Source: Aaosphaeria pasadenensis
Lineage: Eukaryota > Ascomycota > Dothideomycetes > Pleosporales
Direction: 5' to 3'
Length of the DNA stretch: 64,000 bases
Assembly: GCA_022813625.1 (NCBI GenBank)
Contig: JAKLMB010000001.1
Location: forward strand, 1,860,001-1,924,000
Within the stretch, counting starts at the first letter, position 1, and each line of letters begins with the position of its first letter. Positions 54,293 to 64,000 of this stretch are shown in pieces. Under the pieces are notes generated by a model. It was given only the letters and a program-made list of their open reading frames with translations. It was not told the origin of the DNA and made no database searches. The translations under genes were made by a program, and so were the position numbers.

Positions 54293-57200
54293 CTAAGAAG
54301 AGCGAGAAGAAAAGAAGGAGCGCAAGGATCGTCCTCTATCTCTTGTTCTGGTTGATGGCAACAAGAGATTCATAATCTTCTTTCGCGCCTTTTGAGAACC
54401 GGGCGTATTCTCTCTGACTTGCGGGGCCCCATAGCGCTCATACAAAGCTTCTGCCTCTGCTAACCTGCCTTGCTTTTCATAGAAGGTAACCAGGTTTCTG
54501 GCTACAAGAAGGAGTTTTTGCTTTTCTCCAAGTGTCTCATAGCCTTGTAACACCCGAGTGTACATCGCTTCTGCCTCTGCCAGCCTGCCCTGCTTACTGT
54601 AGAGCCCACCGAGCTCGTTCATTGCGTCAAGTCCTGTAGTATGCTCTCGTCCAAGTTCCATATAGCCTTGTAGTGCCTGAGCGTACGTTTCTTCTGCCTT
54701 TGCCAGCATGTTTTGGTCTGTATAGACACAGCCTAGGTAATAGGCTGCATCAAGTGCTCCGGTATGCTTTGTTCCAAGTGCCTTGAAGCCTTGCAACGCC
54801 TGAGTGTGCATTGCTTCTGCCTCTGCCAGCCTGCCTTGGTCCCGGTAGATGACGCCTAGTTTGTTGAATGTTCCAAGTACTAAGCTATGCTCTGGTCCAA
54901 AGACTTGCTCATAACCTTGCAGTGCCCGTGTGTGCATTGCTTCTGCCTCTGCCAGCTTGCCTTGCTTATAGTAGAGAACGCCTAGGTTGTAGACTGTATC
55001 AAGTGTTGAGGTATGCTTTGGTCCAAGTACCTCCTCTTTGCCTTGTAGCGCCCGAGCGTACAGAGCTCCTGACTCTGCCAGCTTGCCTTGCTTATAGTAG
55101 AGGAGGCCTAAGTTATTGACTGTATCAAGTGTTGACATATGCTTTAGTCCAAGTGCCTCTTCTTTGCCTTCTAGCGCCTGGGTGTACATAGTTTCCGCTT
55201 CTGCTAGTTTGCCTTGGTCAACGCAGAGGAGACCTAAGTTGTTCACTGCATCTAGCGTTAACACATGATTTGGTCCAAGTACCTCCTTATAGCCTTGCAG
55301 CGCCTGAGAGTACAGAGGTTCTGCTTCTGTTAACTTGCCTTGCCTTACGTAAAGGTTGCCTAAGCTATTGAATGCATCAAGTGTTGACATATGCTTTGGC
55401 CCAAATGCCTCCTCTCTGCCTTTCAGCGACCGGGTGTACATAGATTCTGCCTCTTCCAGTTTGTATTGGCCTTCGTAGAGCCAGCCTAGAAGATGTATCG
55501 CATGCAGGAGCACCTGCGTCTTCTCTCTACGGTTATCATCTGTTGAAAATTCCTCATTCAATCCAAAGCTGTGTCCTCTTTGGCCCTCTACTATCCATCT
55601 AGAGCACGCTCGAGCTTGAGCAAGAAGCCGCCGTTGCATGATCCAGTCCTCTGGAGTCGAACCATATGGTACAGCGAACCCTACAACAAGCACCGCACAC
55701 TCAATAAGCTCTGATTCAAAGCACTTGCCCTGGTAGTGGCGCGCCCATGTCTGAACGACTGGATGCGTATAATAGATTTCTATTTCATCCTCTGTTTCAA
55801 TTGTTTCAGCCAGCGAGTAGCTACGTAGTAGCTGCATTGCGTTGGTAAAAGCAAGCTCACTACTTGCAATATCGCCAATCCAATCGGAAAGCATGGTCTC
55901 AACTACCGTGGATCTTCGACATGCCTCTGCAAACAAGCCATGCCAAAGGTCCGTGTTGTCAAGAAACGACCATAAGAGCAGCAGCTTAGCTGTTGCCTCG
56001 TTCTTATCGTGGACAGCTTGATAAGAAATCGCCCATGTCGTCCATACGCTGCGGTCTGGGTAGTCTTGGACCGGCTCATCCGCCCAGTCTCCTGATTTCA
56101 TCAACTTGTCCCATTGCTGCTCATAGAACTTCAGGTAGGTATTCAGTCCCACAGCGCTTTGCTGTAGATACGCACCGGCCTGCGAAATCGCCAGAGGAAG
56201 GCCGCCCAGCAGAGCTAGCAACTTCTCTCTTTCCGCCGTGCCTGTGGATGTGGTATTAGTTCTGAATCATTAACTGAGCTGTATATCTCATGCTCACCAT
56301 GCTCCCCTTCATAAAATCTCTCTAGAATAGCCTGGGCTTGGACTTCGTCCACGTTTTTTAGGTGTTGCGAGATTCCCAGCTGCTCCAGCTTCGCCAGTCG
56401 GGTCGTAATCAGGATGGTTCCATGACTGGCACTGGGGAAATACTGCCTCACATCATATGCGTCAGGGTGCCCGTCTTGGTTTTTGTATTCGTAACCAACG
56501 TTGTCGAAAATTAGCAGCCACCTCGTGTTGTCCTCTCTTGCAAGCCACTCCATCACGCCCTTGATTACTCGTTCGATATCAACGTTTTCATCTGCAGCGT
56601 CAGGAACCTGGCCTTGCGGGATCTTTTCCGCGTAACTAGCGATGCTCCGCTTGATGCTATCCTTGCTTTGTCCATCTAGCCAGAGCACCGCGCTGTATTG
56701 ACGGTGGTGTCGGTGTGCAAACTCCACTACCAACTGTGTTTTGCCTATACCACCCATCCCATGGAGTATGTAGATTCTCTCCCTTCCGACGTGTTTTGGC
56801 GTGGGCAGAAGGGCATCCTCGAGCTTTCGCATCTCGGCTGGCCTGTCTATGAAGTGGCTCACGCGCGGGGCACCCTTGAGGGTGAAAGGTATTCGATATT
56901 GTCGATCATCTATTTTAAGTTCAGTTGTTGCTAAATTATAACAAAGCTAAAGAAAACTAACACTCTCGATTTGTATTATTTCCTGCACATGCCTGCATCT
57001 GCTCGTAAACCTGCTGAGAGCTAACGAATAGTCTCGTGGCGGCTGCTATCTCTGTGACTTTTGTTGCTTCTTCAAGTCCAATATTCTCCAGACCTCGGTC
57101 TGCGTTGAAACGGTAGTATCTTCCTGAAGTGTGTAGCCGCCCCTTATCGCGGCGGAATTGCTCTGCAGTCTGCTCCGTCTCGGTTGAGATAGCGAGAAGT

Positions 57201-58058
57201 GTTTCGTGAATGTGGAAGGCATCGGCTTTGAACGGCTTAAGAGACAGTATGCCTGTGCCTATAGACACCAAGCACTTCACCTTGCTCTCCAGCGCTGGTC
57301 CCCACTCTAGCTGTGCCTGGTCCCAAACCTGCCCCACCGGATTGTTCGCTCCTGTCGCCCCATCTACGAATTCCTCACGAAATTGTCCAATGGCTATTGG
57401 ATCGAAGAAAGAAGACGCCGCCGAGGTGGCTCTGCAGGCCTCCCATATCGTTACGCTATTGGAAAGGTCGTTCATGCCGCGTTTTGCATGGTAGCTCGTC
57501 AGGCAGACCGTGCGGTTGGTCTGCTTGCTCGTCGCGCACACAAGTCTACGATAGTTAGTCGGACGCTTGCCAGGTTTACTCAGTCAACCTACACTTTGCA
57601 TCTTGCATCAGGTGCATCCATGAGCAGTGTGTCCTCTGGCAGACCCTGCTGCTTAACCACTTCTTTTATCGCCCGTACCAGCTCATCAGAGTCGAACCGC
57701 CCTTGGATCTTGCCTTTGATAGTCACCCGATGAGCCTTTTTCTTGAAGATGCGGTCTGAGAGCGACAGGTATGCTTTGATGCAATCTGCCACGCTCATCT
57801 TCAGCCTTCCAAGCATGACGGCTATCAATCTGCATCTTTCAGTACATAGTTATGAACACCTATAGCTATAAATGCCTGCGAGATTTCAAATACTCACCCG
57901 CCTGTGCTTGTCCCCCCAATCATGTCGAAATAGTCACACGGCTTGGGAGGGTCGTCCGGGTTCACGGTCTCCATGAGTTGTTCCAGGATCAGCAGAGCAG
58001 ACAAGCCGCGCACACCGCCGCCATCGAGAGAGAGCAGGCGGGGATTGCTGCCAGGCAT
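54293..58058 (-). CDS. Fungal NOD-like receptor: patatin / NB-ARC / TPR
   Basis: Five exons (58058-57898, 57829-57593, 57545-56962, 56930-56298, 56241-54293) give 1187 aa with all junctions in phase. Residues 1-300 are a patatin-like phospholipase: DGGGVRG oxyanion loop (12-18), GGTSTGG with nucleophile Ser51, catalytic Asp of DGA (194-196). Residues about 345-620 are NB-ARC: P-loop GMGGIGKT (385-392), WLLIFDN (Walker B), TILITTR and [15 protein letters not shown]. Eight full and one partial TPR units fill about 784-1140, mostly 42 residues long with the core [18 protein letters not shown] basic Ser/Arg tail ends the protein. The order effector/NTPase/repeat is the standard fungal NLR plan; members act in non-self recognition and programmed cell death. 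All key residues are intact. An upstream ATG at 58097 is a possible start. Confidence 0.93.
54437..55507 (-). repeat. TPR-coding tandem repeat tract of the NLR gene
   Basis: About 8.5 units of 126 or 123 bp. The first five are 42 codons and later ones 41. Neighbouring units share long near-identical DNA stretches, for example around 54950-55010 and 55075-55135, suggesting recent homogenisation or duplication. Confidence 0.85.
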
Positions 58059-58643
58059 GGCAACTTTTGTGACATGAAGTACTCGTGATAGTGTCAAGTG
58101 TTGTTAGTCGGTGTTTGTTTGACGATGCTGTACACGGTTTTGACAATGTCGAGCTGAAGAGACAGCGTTGTTGCCATGTGCGGCTGAGGGTGTAAGGCTA
58201 TCAAATACCCCTCCCCTGCATGTAGAATAAACGACGAGTGACAAGGCTGATCGACGTCCTGCAAGCTGGGCGCGTAGAGAATGCGCCCAATCACGTGATG
58301 GCCCTATAGCTTCAGGTCTTGTAGAGCAGTAAAGTGCTCCTTTTTAATGTATCTATTCACCCTCAATGACGCCTTTATCAGATCTCATATCTCGCCTTGC
58401 CATGGCACATGAATTTCTGTTCACTTAGCACACGGTTCTATTAATATTGAGAATTTTCGGCAACACTCAAGTTCCGTAAAGTATATGTCATTGTCGCAAA
58501 GTACAAAATTGAGGCATTGAGTATGAGTAATAATAGTTGACCGGGGGGATGATATCAAGGTTGCTGCTTTGAATTCCTAGCTTGTGCCTAGCCAAATCAG
58601 CGCAGTCATACGACAGCTCGACGATCGAAAGCACACTTTCTCA
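58059..58643. other. Intergenic, NLR promoter
   Basis: 585 bp between the NLR start and the stop of the upstream membrane protein. Nothing else recognised. Confidence 0.5.
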
Positions 58644-59939
58644 TCAGGAAAGTGTCTTTTCAGCTAAGTCATCACTCAATGACATTCGACTCAGTGCAAT
58701 ATCACTCTGTCCGTCACCGATCGTTTTGCAAGAGTACTCATCGTTGCAACTTTCGATATCATAGCGCAGCCGCCGATCATGCACATCCTTGGACACCGAA
58801 CTCGTATCGTGACCGCTTCCTGGCTTTAGCCATGAATGAAAAGAAACGTGGTGCCGTTTCTCTCTACGGCATGAGCTCAATAGGCGTTTTGCAACACGGG
58901 ATACTGGGCCGGATTTCAGGAGCGGTCCATACGTTGGCAGACATGCGCAAATAACGGCAGCGCCATATTGGATGTTTGTCCATAGAAGGGCAGTGGGAAG
59001 GTGTACTGTGTGCAAGGTGTCAGATGATATAGAGAGACTGGGTATCATCGCCCGTGGCTTACTGTTGATTGCTGTGTTTGGTGGTCTCCAGACTCGTGTT
59101 ATGCGTACTATGCTTGTTACACACACGCTACAATCGTTAATAGATAGATTTGACGAGGGTTGGTTGCAACTCACAAGCCTCCTTGGAGAAAGATTGCCGC
59201 GACTAACACCTTCCGCCAGGTGGGTAATCGGAGTCTGCAAACCATCACAACGGGTAGAAGGAGGATGATGACATCGATGAGTAGATTCGATATCTCGTAG
59301 CCCAGGATCACAGTTGCGGAGGGATAGCAGACCATTGGAGATGATGGCGAAGCTATTGAGAGGTCCCAGAATGCGTTAATAGGACGGCATTGCACCAATA
59401 CAATGACGGTGGCGACAATAAGCCAGACGATGCACAATGTTGCAGTTGCGTATACCGCTTTCTTAAATCTTTCACTGGCAATGAACAGATTGTGGTAAAA
59501 CGCAAGAATGCTGAGCTTGACAGCAGTGATACCGAAACCAAAGAGTAGCTCGATAATGAACAAAATCTGTCGAAAGATGTGAGAATTTACTCCGTAGGTC
59601 GTCTTGAACTGGAGGCATACGAACCTTGCGCAGCTCTCGTGGGGTCTCGATTAGACTCGTGTTGAGCGAATGGCGAAAGATGGCTACTCGGGTACTTTAG
59701 CGTTTTACGAAAGGTCGAAATAATAGTCGAGGCATACAATATATCGATAACCCACAAAAGACGTACAGGAACAGCAATGACACAAGACAAAGCCATTCTG
59801 CTGGTGGAGTAGACTGTTTCAACTTCCTGCGAGCAAAGTGTCGTAAGGCGACAGCTATAGTTGCTATTATTGCGGTAGCTACGCACGCGTCAAAATTGTA
59901 TTGACCGCTATGATTGAGGTGTACCATGACCAGGTTCAC
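58644..59939 (-). CDS. PTH11/SAT5-class fungal rhodopsin-domain membrane protein
   Basis: Five exons (59939-59738, 59683-59625, 59566-59175, 59127-59063, 59005-58644) give 359 aa. Seven-helix pattern: ATAIIATIAVALRHFARR (TM1), LCLVSLLFLYVFCGLSIY, ILFIIELLFGFGITAVKLSI then LAFYHNLF, CIVWLIVATVIVLVQCRP, LLIDVIILLLPVVMVCRL, FLQGGFVCVTSIVRI and LLWTNIQYGAAVICACLPTY. These are the conserved blocks of the fungal rhodopsin-domain family that includes Pth11-like receptors. No CFEM domain precedes it. The short exons 2 and 4 (59 and 65 nt) were placed from frame and family motifs; exon 2 has an alternative acceptor. The tail is Ser-rich and cytosolic. Confidence 0.78.
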
Positions 59940-60953
59940 TTGAAGTTACCTTATGGGCCACTAATGGCGACATCCGGCAGTTTATGTATGTTTTCATGGA
60001 AGCAGGCCTGGAGTTTGAAAATACTGCAGCTAAAAGAGCGAGATGGCGGTTACGATGGCGGGACGCCTCGCTGGCCGGATGTGTATTCGTGTATGTGCAT
60101 ATTTTGTCGGAAGCTCCTCCATCAATGTTAACCTTTAGGGGGCCAAAAATGCTTTTCACAAACGGATGTCTTTTCGTTTGCTGCTGCACATTGAGAATAT
60201 TTGGACCCCAACCTCCCTCACATCACATTTCATCCGGGGGCCGAACGGATCCAACTCTCCCCGCATTTGATGCATCATTGAATAAATATTATACTCATAA
60301 CGGACTTCATCAAAATCCCTAGACGACTACGGACTTCGCGACAGCGACTAACTGGTGCTGTAATCAATTGCGCTTTCAAGCACATTGCCCCTCGTAGACA
60401 ATAAATTAATATTAAGGCAAATGCCAAGAGTATCTAACCATCACGCTGCAGCTGCATACGAGGACCATCTCGATCTCACGAGGTTATTAGTCTATAGAAA
60501 AGCGAGATAGAGTCTCAAGAGACGTCAGATAACTTGTCAACGAACAGATGTCATCCACTATGGAGAATGCTTACTGGACTACCAGAAGAACAGACTCTGA
60601 TTGTAGTTTGTCTCTCCGAATGTTCCTCATGAAGAGAATGATGTGGAAGGGGTTATCACGTGTTGTTATACATTATATGTTTGTTTACTTCAAGTCGTGC
60701 TTCAGAAATGGATGATTGTGAAGAGAAGTCATGCGTGATCTATTCCAACAATGCTCCATAATGGATCTCGTACCATGAACCAAATATCTATCATCTATGC
60801 GGGTGCTGGCTGTGATATTACCATTATGCTATTGCGATCTTCCTTAAAACCGCACCCAGGGTATCTTTTGTCCTCCAACAAAATGCAAATGCAAATGCAA
60901 AAATCTTCTCTCAAAGCCGAAAATAGAAGAAGAAACAAGACACATGCTTCCAC
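59940..60953. other. 1-kb gene-free stretch
   Basis: Promoter of the rhodopsin-domain gene and 3' flank of the MFS exporter. Holds a short (AAATGC)3 run at about 60885-60901. Confidence 0.5.
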
Positions 60954-62815
60954 TCAAACAGCACTCTTCTCGACATCCCCCGCGGGACGAACCTCCTCTC
61001 TCGCAACCTGCACACCACCCGCCTCGGTTGAAGACCTTCCGCTCTCTTCACCGCTACCAGCAGACCTTCCCTTATCCCCGACATGTCCCTGCGTCCCAAT
61101 GCTCATCCACGGCACAAACAAACACCCAATAACCGCCGGCCCCACCGCAAACCAAAACGTCGCGGCGAACGGCTCGAATGGGTCATTGGCATAGTACCCA
61201 CTCGTCGCAGGGCTCTTCTCCACGCCGTTGAAAATCGCCGTTGCGATACCGTATCCGATTGCCGTGCAGAGCCTCGTCAGGGTCTGGAAGAGCGATCCGG
61301 CGATCGATTGGCGGTTCGGCGGCATTGAGGACAGGACGTACATGTTGGCGACGTTGAATTGGAAGTCGGCGCCGATGACGCAGAAGAGAAGGGCGGGGAA
61401 TGAGAACGACCAGTACGAGTCGCCCTGGCGCTGGACGGCGGCGAGGACGAAGGAGATGACGTAGGCGAAGCCGCCGATGCCCATGAGGAGTTTGTTGGAG
61501 ATGCGGTGGAGGACGAGAGCGCAGACGACCTGTGTGTGTGAGCGGGATGGACAATGTGGAGTGGCTTGGTAGGGACTGTATGAACTTACATTGGCGGAGA
61601 GGCCCATTATGACCATGGGGAGTAAGTGGACGCCGGTTTTGAGCGCACCCCAGCCTAAGATTTCTTGGAAGTAGAGCGCGAGCCAGAAGGAAAATACGGG
61701 GAAGCCAATGAAGCCGCAACTCATGCTTGCGAGTAACTGTTTAGAGAGCATGTCAGGACTCTGTTCGTGTTTGGGGGGATTTACTATCAGGGGTTACTCA
61801 CGAGAGAGAAATCGCGATCTTTCCAGATCTTCATGTCGATCAAGGCGTAGGGGTACTTCATTTCCCAGACGACGAAAGCGATCATGATAACGATGCCAAC
61901 AACGAGGAGGGCGATAACATAGGACGTTTTCCATCCATCTTTGGCATCGCCTCCAAGACTTAGAGCAGCACAGAACATTCCGATTCCAGCAATAGTCATG
62001 GCCGTTCCCGGAAGGTCCAATCTCTTGATAGTCTCCGAAGTAAATTTCATCTTCACTGTCTCATCGTTGGGCACGGTGAACCAGGCAATGATTGTCACGA
62101 CAAGATACACGATCGCTAACAACCACAACGAGGCCCTCCAGCTGAAGATTTGCGTCGCGATTCCGGAGAAGATTGTTCCACAAACAAAACCCAAAGGATT
62201 ACCGGCGGAGAAGGCGGCGAAGGCCTTGTTCTTGCGCTGCGAAGGCATCTCGTAGATGACGCCTAGCATTCCCTGTGCAGGAGGCACCGCAGCTGCAGCG
62301 AAGATTCCGAGAATGCCGTTCATGATATCCAGCGTGATTCCGGTTTTGGAGAATCCGGCGGCGAGGCAGAAGACACTGAAGAGGAACATGGAGCCAATGA
62401 ACATGGATTTGCGACCGAAGAGATCTGCGATGCTGCCGAAGAAGAGGAGAAGTGCGCCCGATGATAATCTGCATTGTAATAATTAGTTCGAGTTCTCATT
62501 CGCAGGTGTTTCGGTTGAGTTCTTACGAAGAGGCAGCGTTCATCCTATGAAAACATTAATACGCATACATTAATGTCTATGAATTGGACCAATAACTTAC
62601 CAAGTGATTTCAGCATTCGTCATATTAAGTTCTTTGCCAGCAAACGAACTCATCACAGTAACAGAGCCAGTCAAGAACGATGTCATAGCCACCGCCATCG
62701 TGACCGACAGCACGAAGAGGATCTCCTGGAATACTGATTTGAAGCATGCCGGCCTTGCATTGGGGTCCTTCAACGGTGGCGTTTCCATGCCGTCGTTCTC
62801 GTGATCAGACTCCAT
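60954..62815 (-). CDS. MFS transporter, DHA2-like drug:H+ antiporter (ATR1-like)
   Basis: Five exons (62815-62601, 62544-62527, 62468-61802, 61736-61590, 61529-60954) give 540 aa. Exon 2 is only 18 nt and codes the MNAAS segment, restoring EITWMNAASSLSSGALLLFF, a conserved block of this family. SIADLFGRKSMFIGSM (loop 2-3) and PPAQGMLGVIYEM (motif C region) follow, then about fourteen hydrophobic segments. YVLSSMPPNRQSIAGSLFQT and IGYGIATAIFNGVEKS are late family motifs. A hydrophilic Ser/Gly-rich tail ends the protein. Likely a plasma-membrane exporter of toxic small molecules. Confidence 0.9.
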
Positions 62816-63373
62816 AATTTAGGGTAAAGAGTTCAATGAGGCCCCGTAAAGAAGAGAGCACCAAAGGACAGAAGGGCGGGTAATCACGAAGATTGGGTCA
62901 AAACAGCGAAAGCCATGTGGAATGTGGAGTGCAAGAATCTGATATAGCATTACCGTTTTATTGATGATTGCATCTAGGTCAGGTCAGGTAGTGGATACAC
63001 GCGAGACCCATGTCAATTAATCAGCGCGGAACGAGGTGCGCGCGGACCGATGAGAGTTTCCAGAAGGGAAAACCTCAACGGTCCCTGAGATTTGCTTTCC
63101 AAGCTAAAAGAAAGATCCGCTATCGGATCATACTCGGGACCTAGACACATTCACAATCCTCTCATCCAATCATGCCAATTTACACCTAAAGCAGTGCCAG
63201 GGGGCCGGCCCAAATATACAGATTCGGTCCCGATGATTTCGCGGTGAAAGGTTTAGTCTCTAAAGTTAGAGTTATTTGCAAGAACTTACAAAGCCATAGT
63301 GCTACAGGGTATTGCCGATGATGCTAGGCCTATTGTTACAGTGAGTACAGATGCGCTGACGTCTTACAGTCTA
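62816..63373. other. Intergenic, MFS promoter
   Basis: Nothing beyond the expected promoter and 3' flank. Confidence 0.5.
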
Positions 63374-64000
63374 TTACAGCTTAAAGACTTTCCAGTCTTG
63401 GAGGTCCATCTGCCGGAGCACGCCTCCTAGCGGGCCCTGCGTCTCTCTACCTGCCTCCCAGACCTTCTTACCAGCCCAGTAGTCAATGAACCCATCCGGA
63501 CCGGATACGAGGATTACTCTTGATCCCTTTTCATGCGAAGGATTCCGGTCTAACTTCGCAATGACATCACCAGGCTTGATGAATTTCTTCTCCTCGTCAA
63601 CATAGTACTGCACGCTAAGGCCCCTTGTCTGCGCCGCACTTCGCTCTTTCAGCGCCTCAAGTTCCTGAACGATGACGCCCTTGCTCATATTGATGTGAGC
63701 GTCCGCAAGGGTGACTTTCTCAGCTGCCTGGTCCAGCCCAAAGAAGCTCTTCCACCATCCTGCTCTGCTTTGCGGGACCGTCTCTTCGTCACTGATTCCA
63801 CCCAGACATTCTTCTCTCCGCCTGTTCGCCCACAGAATATGCATCTTGCTTCCGGTTCTCCTTCCTAACGCGTCTGCGACTTGCATCGCAGGCGCAATTC
63901 CAGTTCCTCCGGCTAGGAATATAACTTCTTTGATATCATGTGGCAGTTCACACTCTGTATTGGGACCCCGCAGCTCAATAGTCGCTTCTTCAGGTAGTCT
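63374..64000 (-). CDS. FAD/NAD-binding oxidoreductase, C-terminal part (Cyc2/cytochrome-b5-reductase-like), cut by window edge
   Basis: The frame is open from 64000 down to the stop at 63374 (208 residues visible); the N-terminus lies outside. IKEVIFLAGGTGIAPAMQVADAL is the NAD-binding GGTGIAP motif of ferredoxin-reductase-type enzymes; the end shows VILVSGPDGFIDYWAGKKVW (the SGPxGF-type motif) and a closing QGPLGGVLRQMDLQDWKVFKL. A fungal-specific insert (SRAGWWKSFFGLDQ) lies between. The closing segment recalls the mitochondrial cytochrome c maturation factor Cyc2, but b5 reductases are close, so the exact name is uncertain. Confidence 0.75.
   Translation of the reverse strand, partial: RLPEEATIELRGPNTECELPHDIKEVIFLAGGTGIAPAMQVADALGRRTGSKMHILWANRRREECLGGISDEETVPQSRAGWWKSFFGLDQAAEKVTLADAHINMSKGVIVQELEALKERSAAQTRGLSVQYYVDEEKKFIKPGDVIAKLDRNPSHEKGSRVILVSGPDGFIDYWAGKKVWEAGRETQGPLGGVLRQMDLQDWKVFKL

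Overview
The window is nuclear DNA of a filamentous ascomycete (Pezizomycotina). The evidence is short GT-AG introns (about 50-95 nt, many with GTATGT or GTAAGT donors), Zn2Cys6 regulators, Dal5-like and maltose-type MFS carriers, secreted plant-cell-wall enzymes, a fungal 'rhodopsin-domain' membrane protein and a fungal NOD-like receptor. No genus can be named from this sequence alone. I see 29 protein-coding genes, one of them cut by the right edge. I find no rRNA or tRNA gene, no complete transposon and no CRISPR array. Exon structures were built by hand from splice sites, reading-frame continuity and family motifs, and every junction quoted was checked for phase.

Left part (1-11 kb): a small GPI-type secreted protein built of repeated Cys/His modules, a zinc-free MDR oxidoreductase, an AIF/AMID-like FAD oxidoreductase whose promoter carries a perfect 27-bp palindrome of two iron-GATA-type sites, an NmrA-like protein, and a GH128 glucanase.

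Middle-left (11-34 kb): a run of metabolic genes that looks like a catabolic gene cluster. It holds a Gal80/Gfo-Idh-MocA-like oxidoreductase, an alpha/beta hydrolase, a Zn2Cys6 regulator, a cytosolic SsuA/THI5-fold substrate-binding protein, a Dal5-type MFS permease, an SMP-30-type lactonase, a PuuE/cyclic-imidase-type polysaccharide-deacetylase-fold enzyme and an SDR. A second Zn2Cys6 regulator, an MFS exporter-type carrier and an AidB-like acyl-CoA dehydrogenase follow. The set (own regulator, uptake permease, ring-opening hydrolase, lactonase) suggests uptake and breakdown of a small N-heterocycle or vitamin-like compound; the substrate is unknown.

Middle-right (34-52 kb): a TVP38-like Golgi membrane protein, an F-box protein, a GH3 beta-xylosidase next to a secreted serine beta-lactamase-like protein, a CorA-like membrane protein without the GMN motif, a CE15 glucuronoyl-esterase-like enzyme with an unusual active-site layout, a small two-helix membrane protein, and a maltose/alpha-glucoside permease. 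Several of these fit a plant-polymer degrading lifestyle.

Right part (52-64 kb): 2.5 kb without a convincing gene, then a complete 1187-residue patatin/NB-ARC/TPR NOD-like receptor with near-identical TPR units, a PTH11/SAT5-class membrane protein on the same strand, a DHA2-type MFS exporter with an 18-nt micro-exon, and the 3' part of a mitochondrial-type FAD/NAD oxidoreductase.
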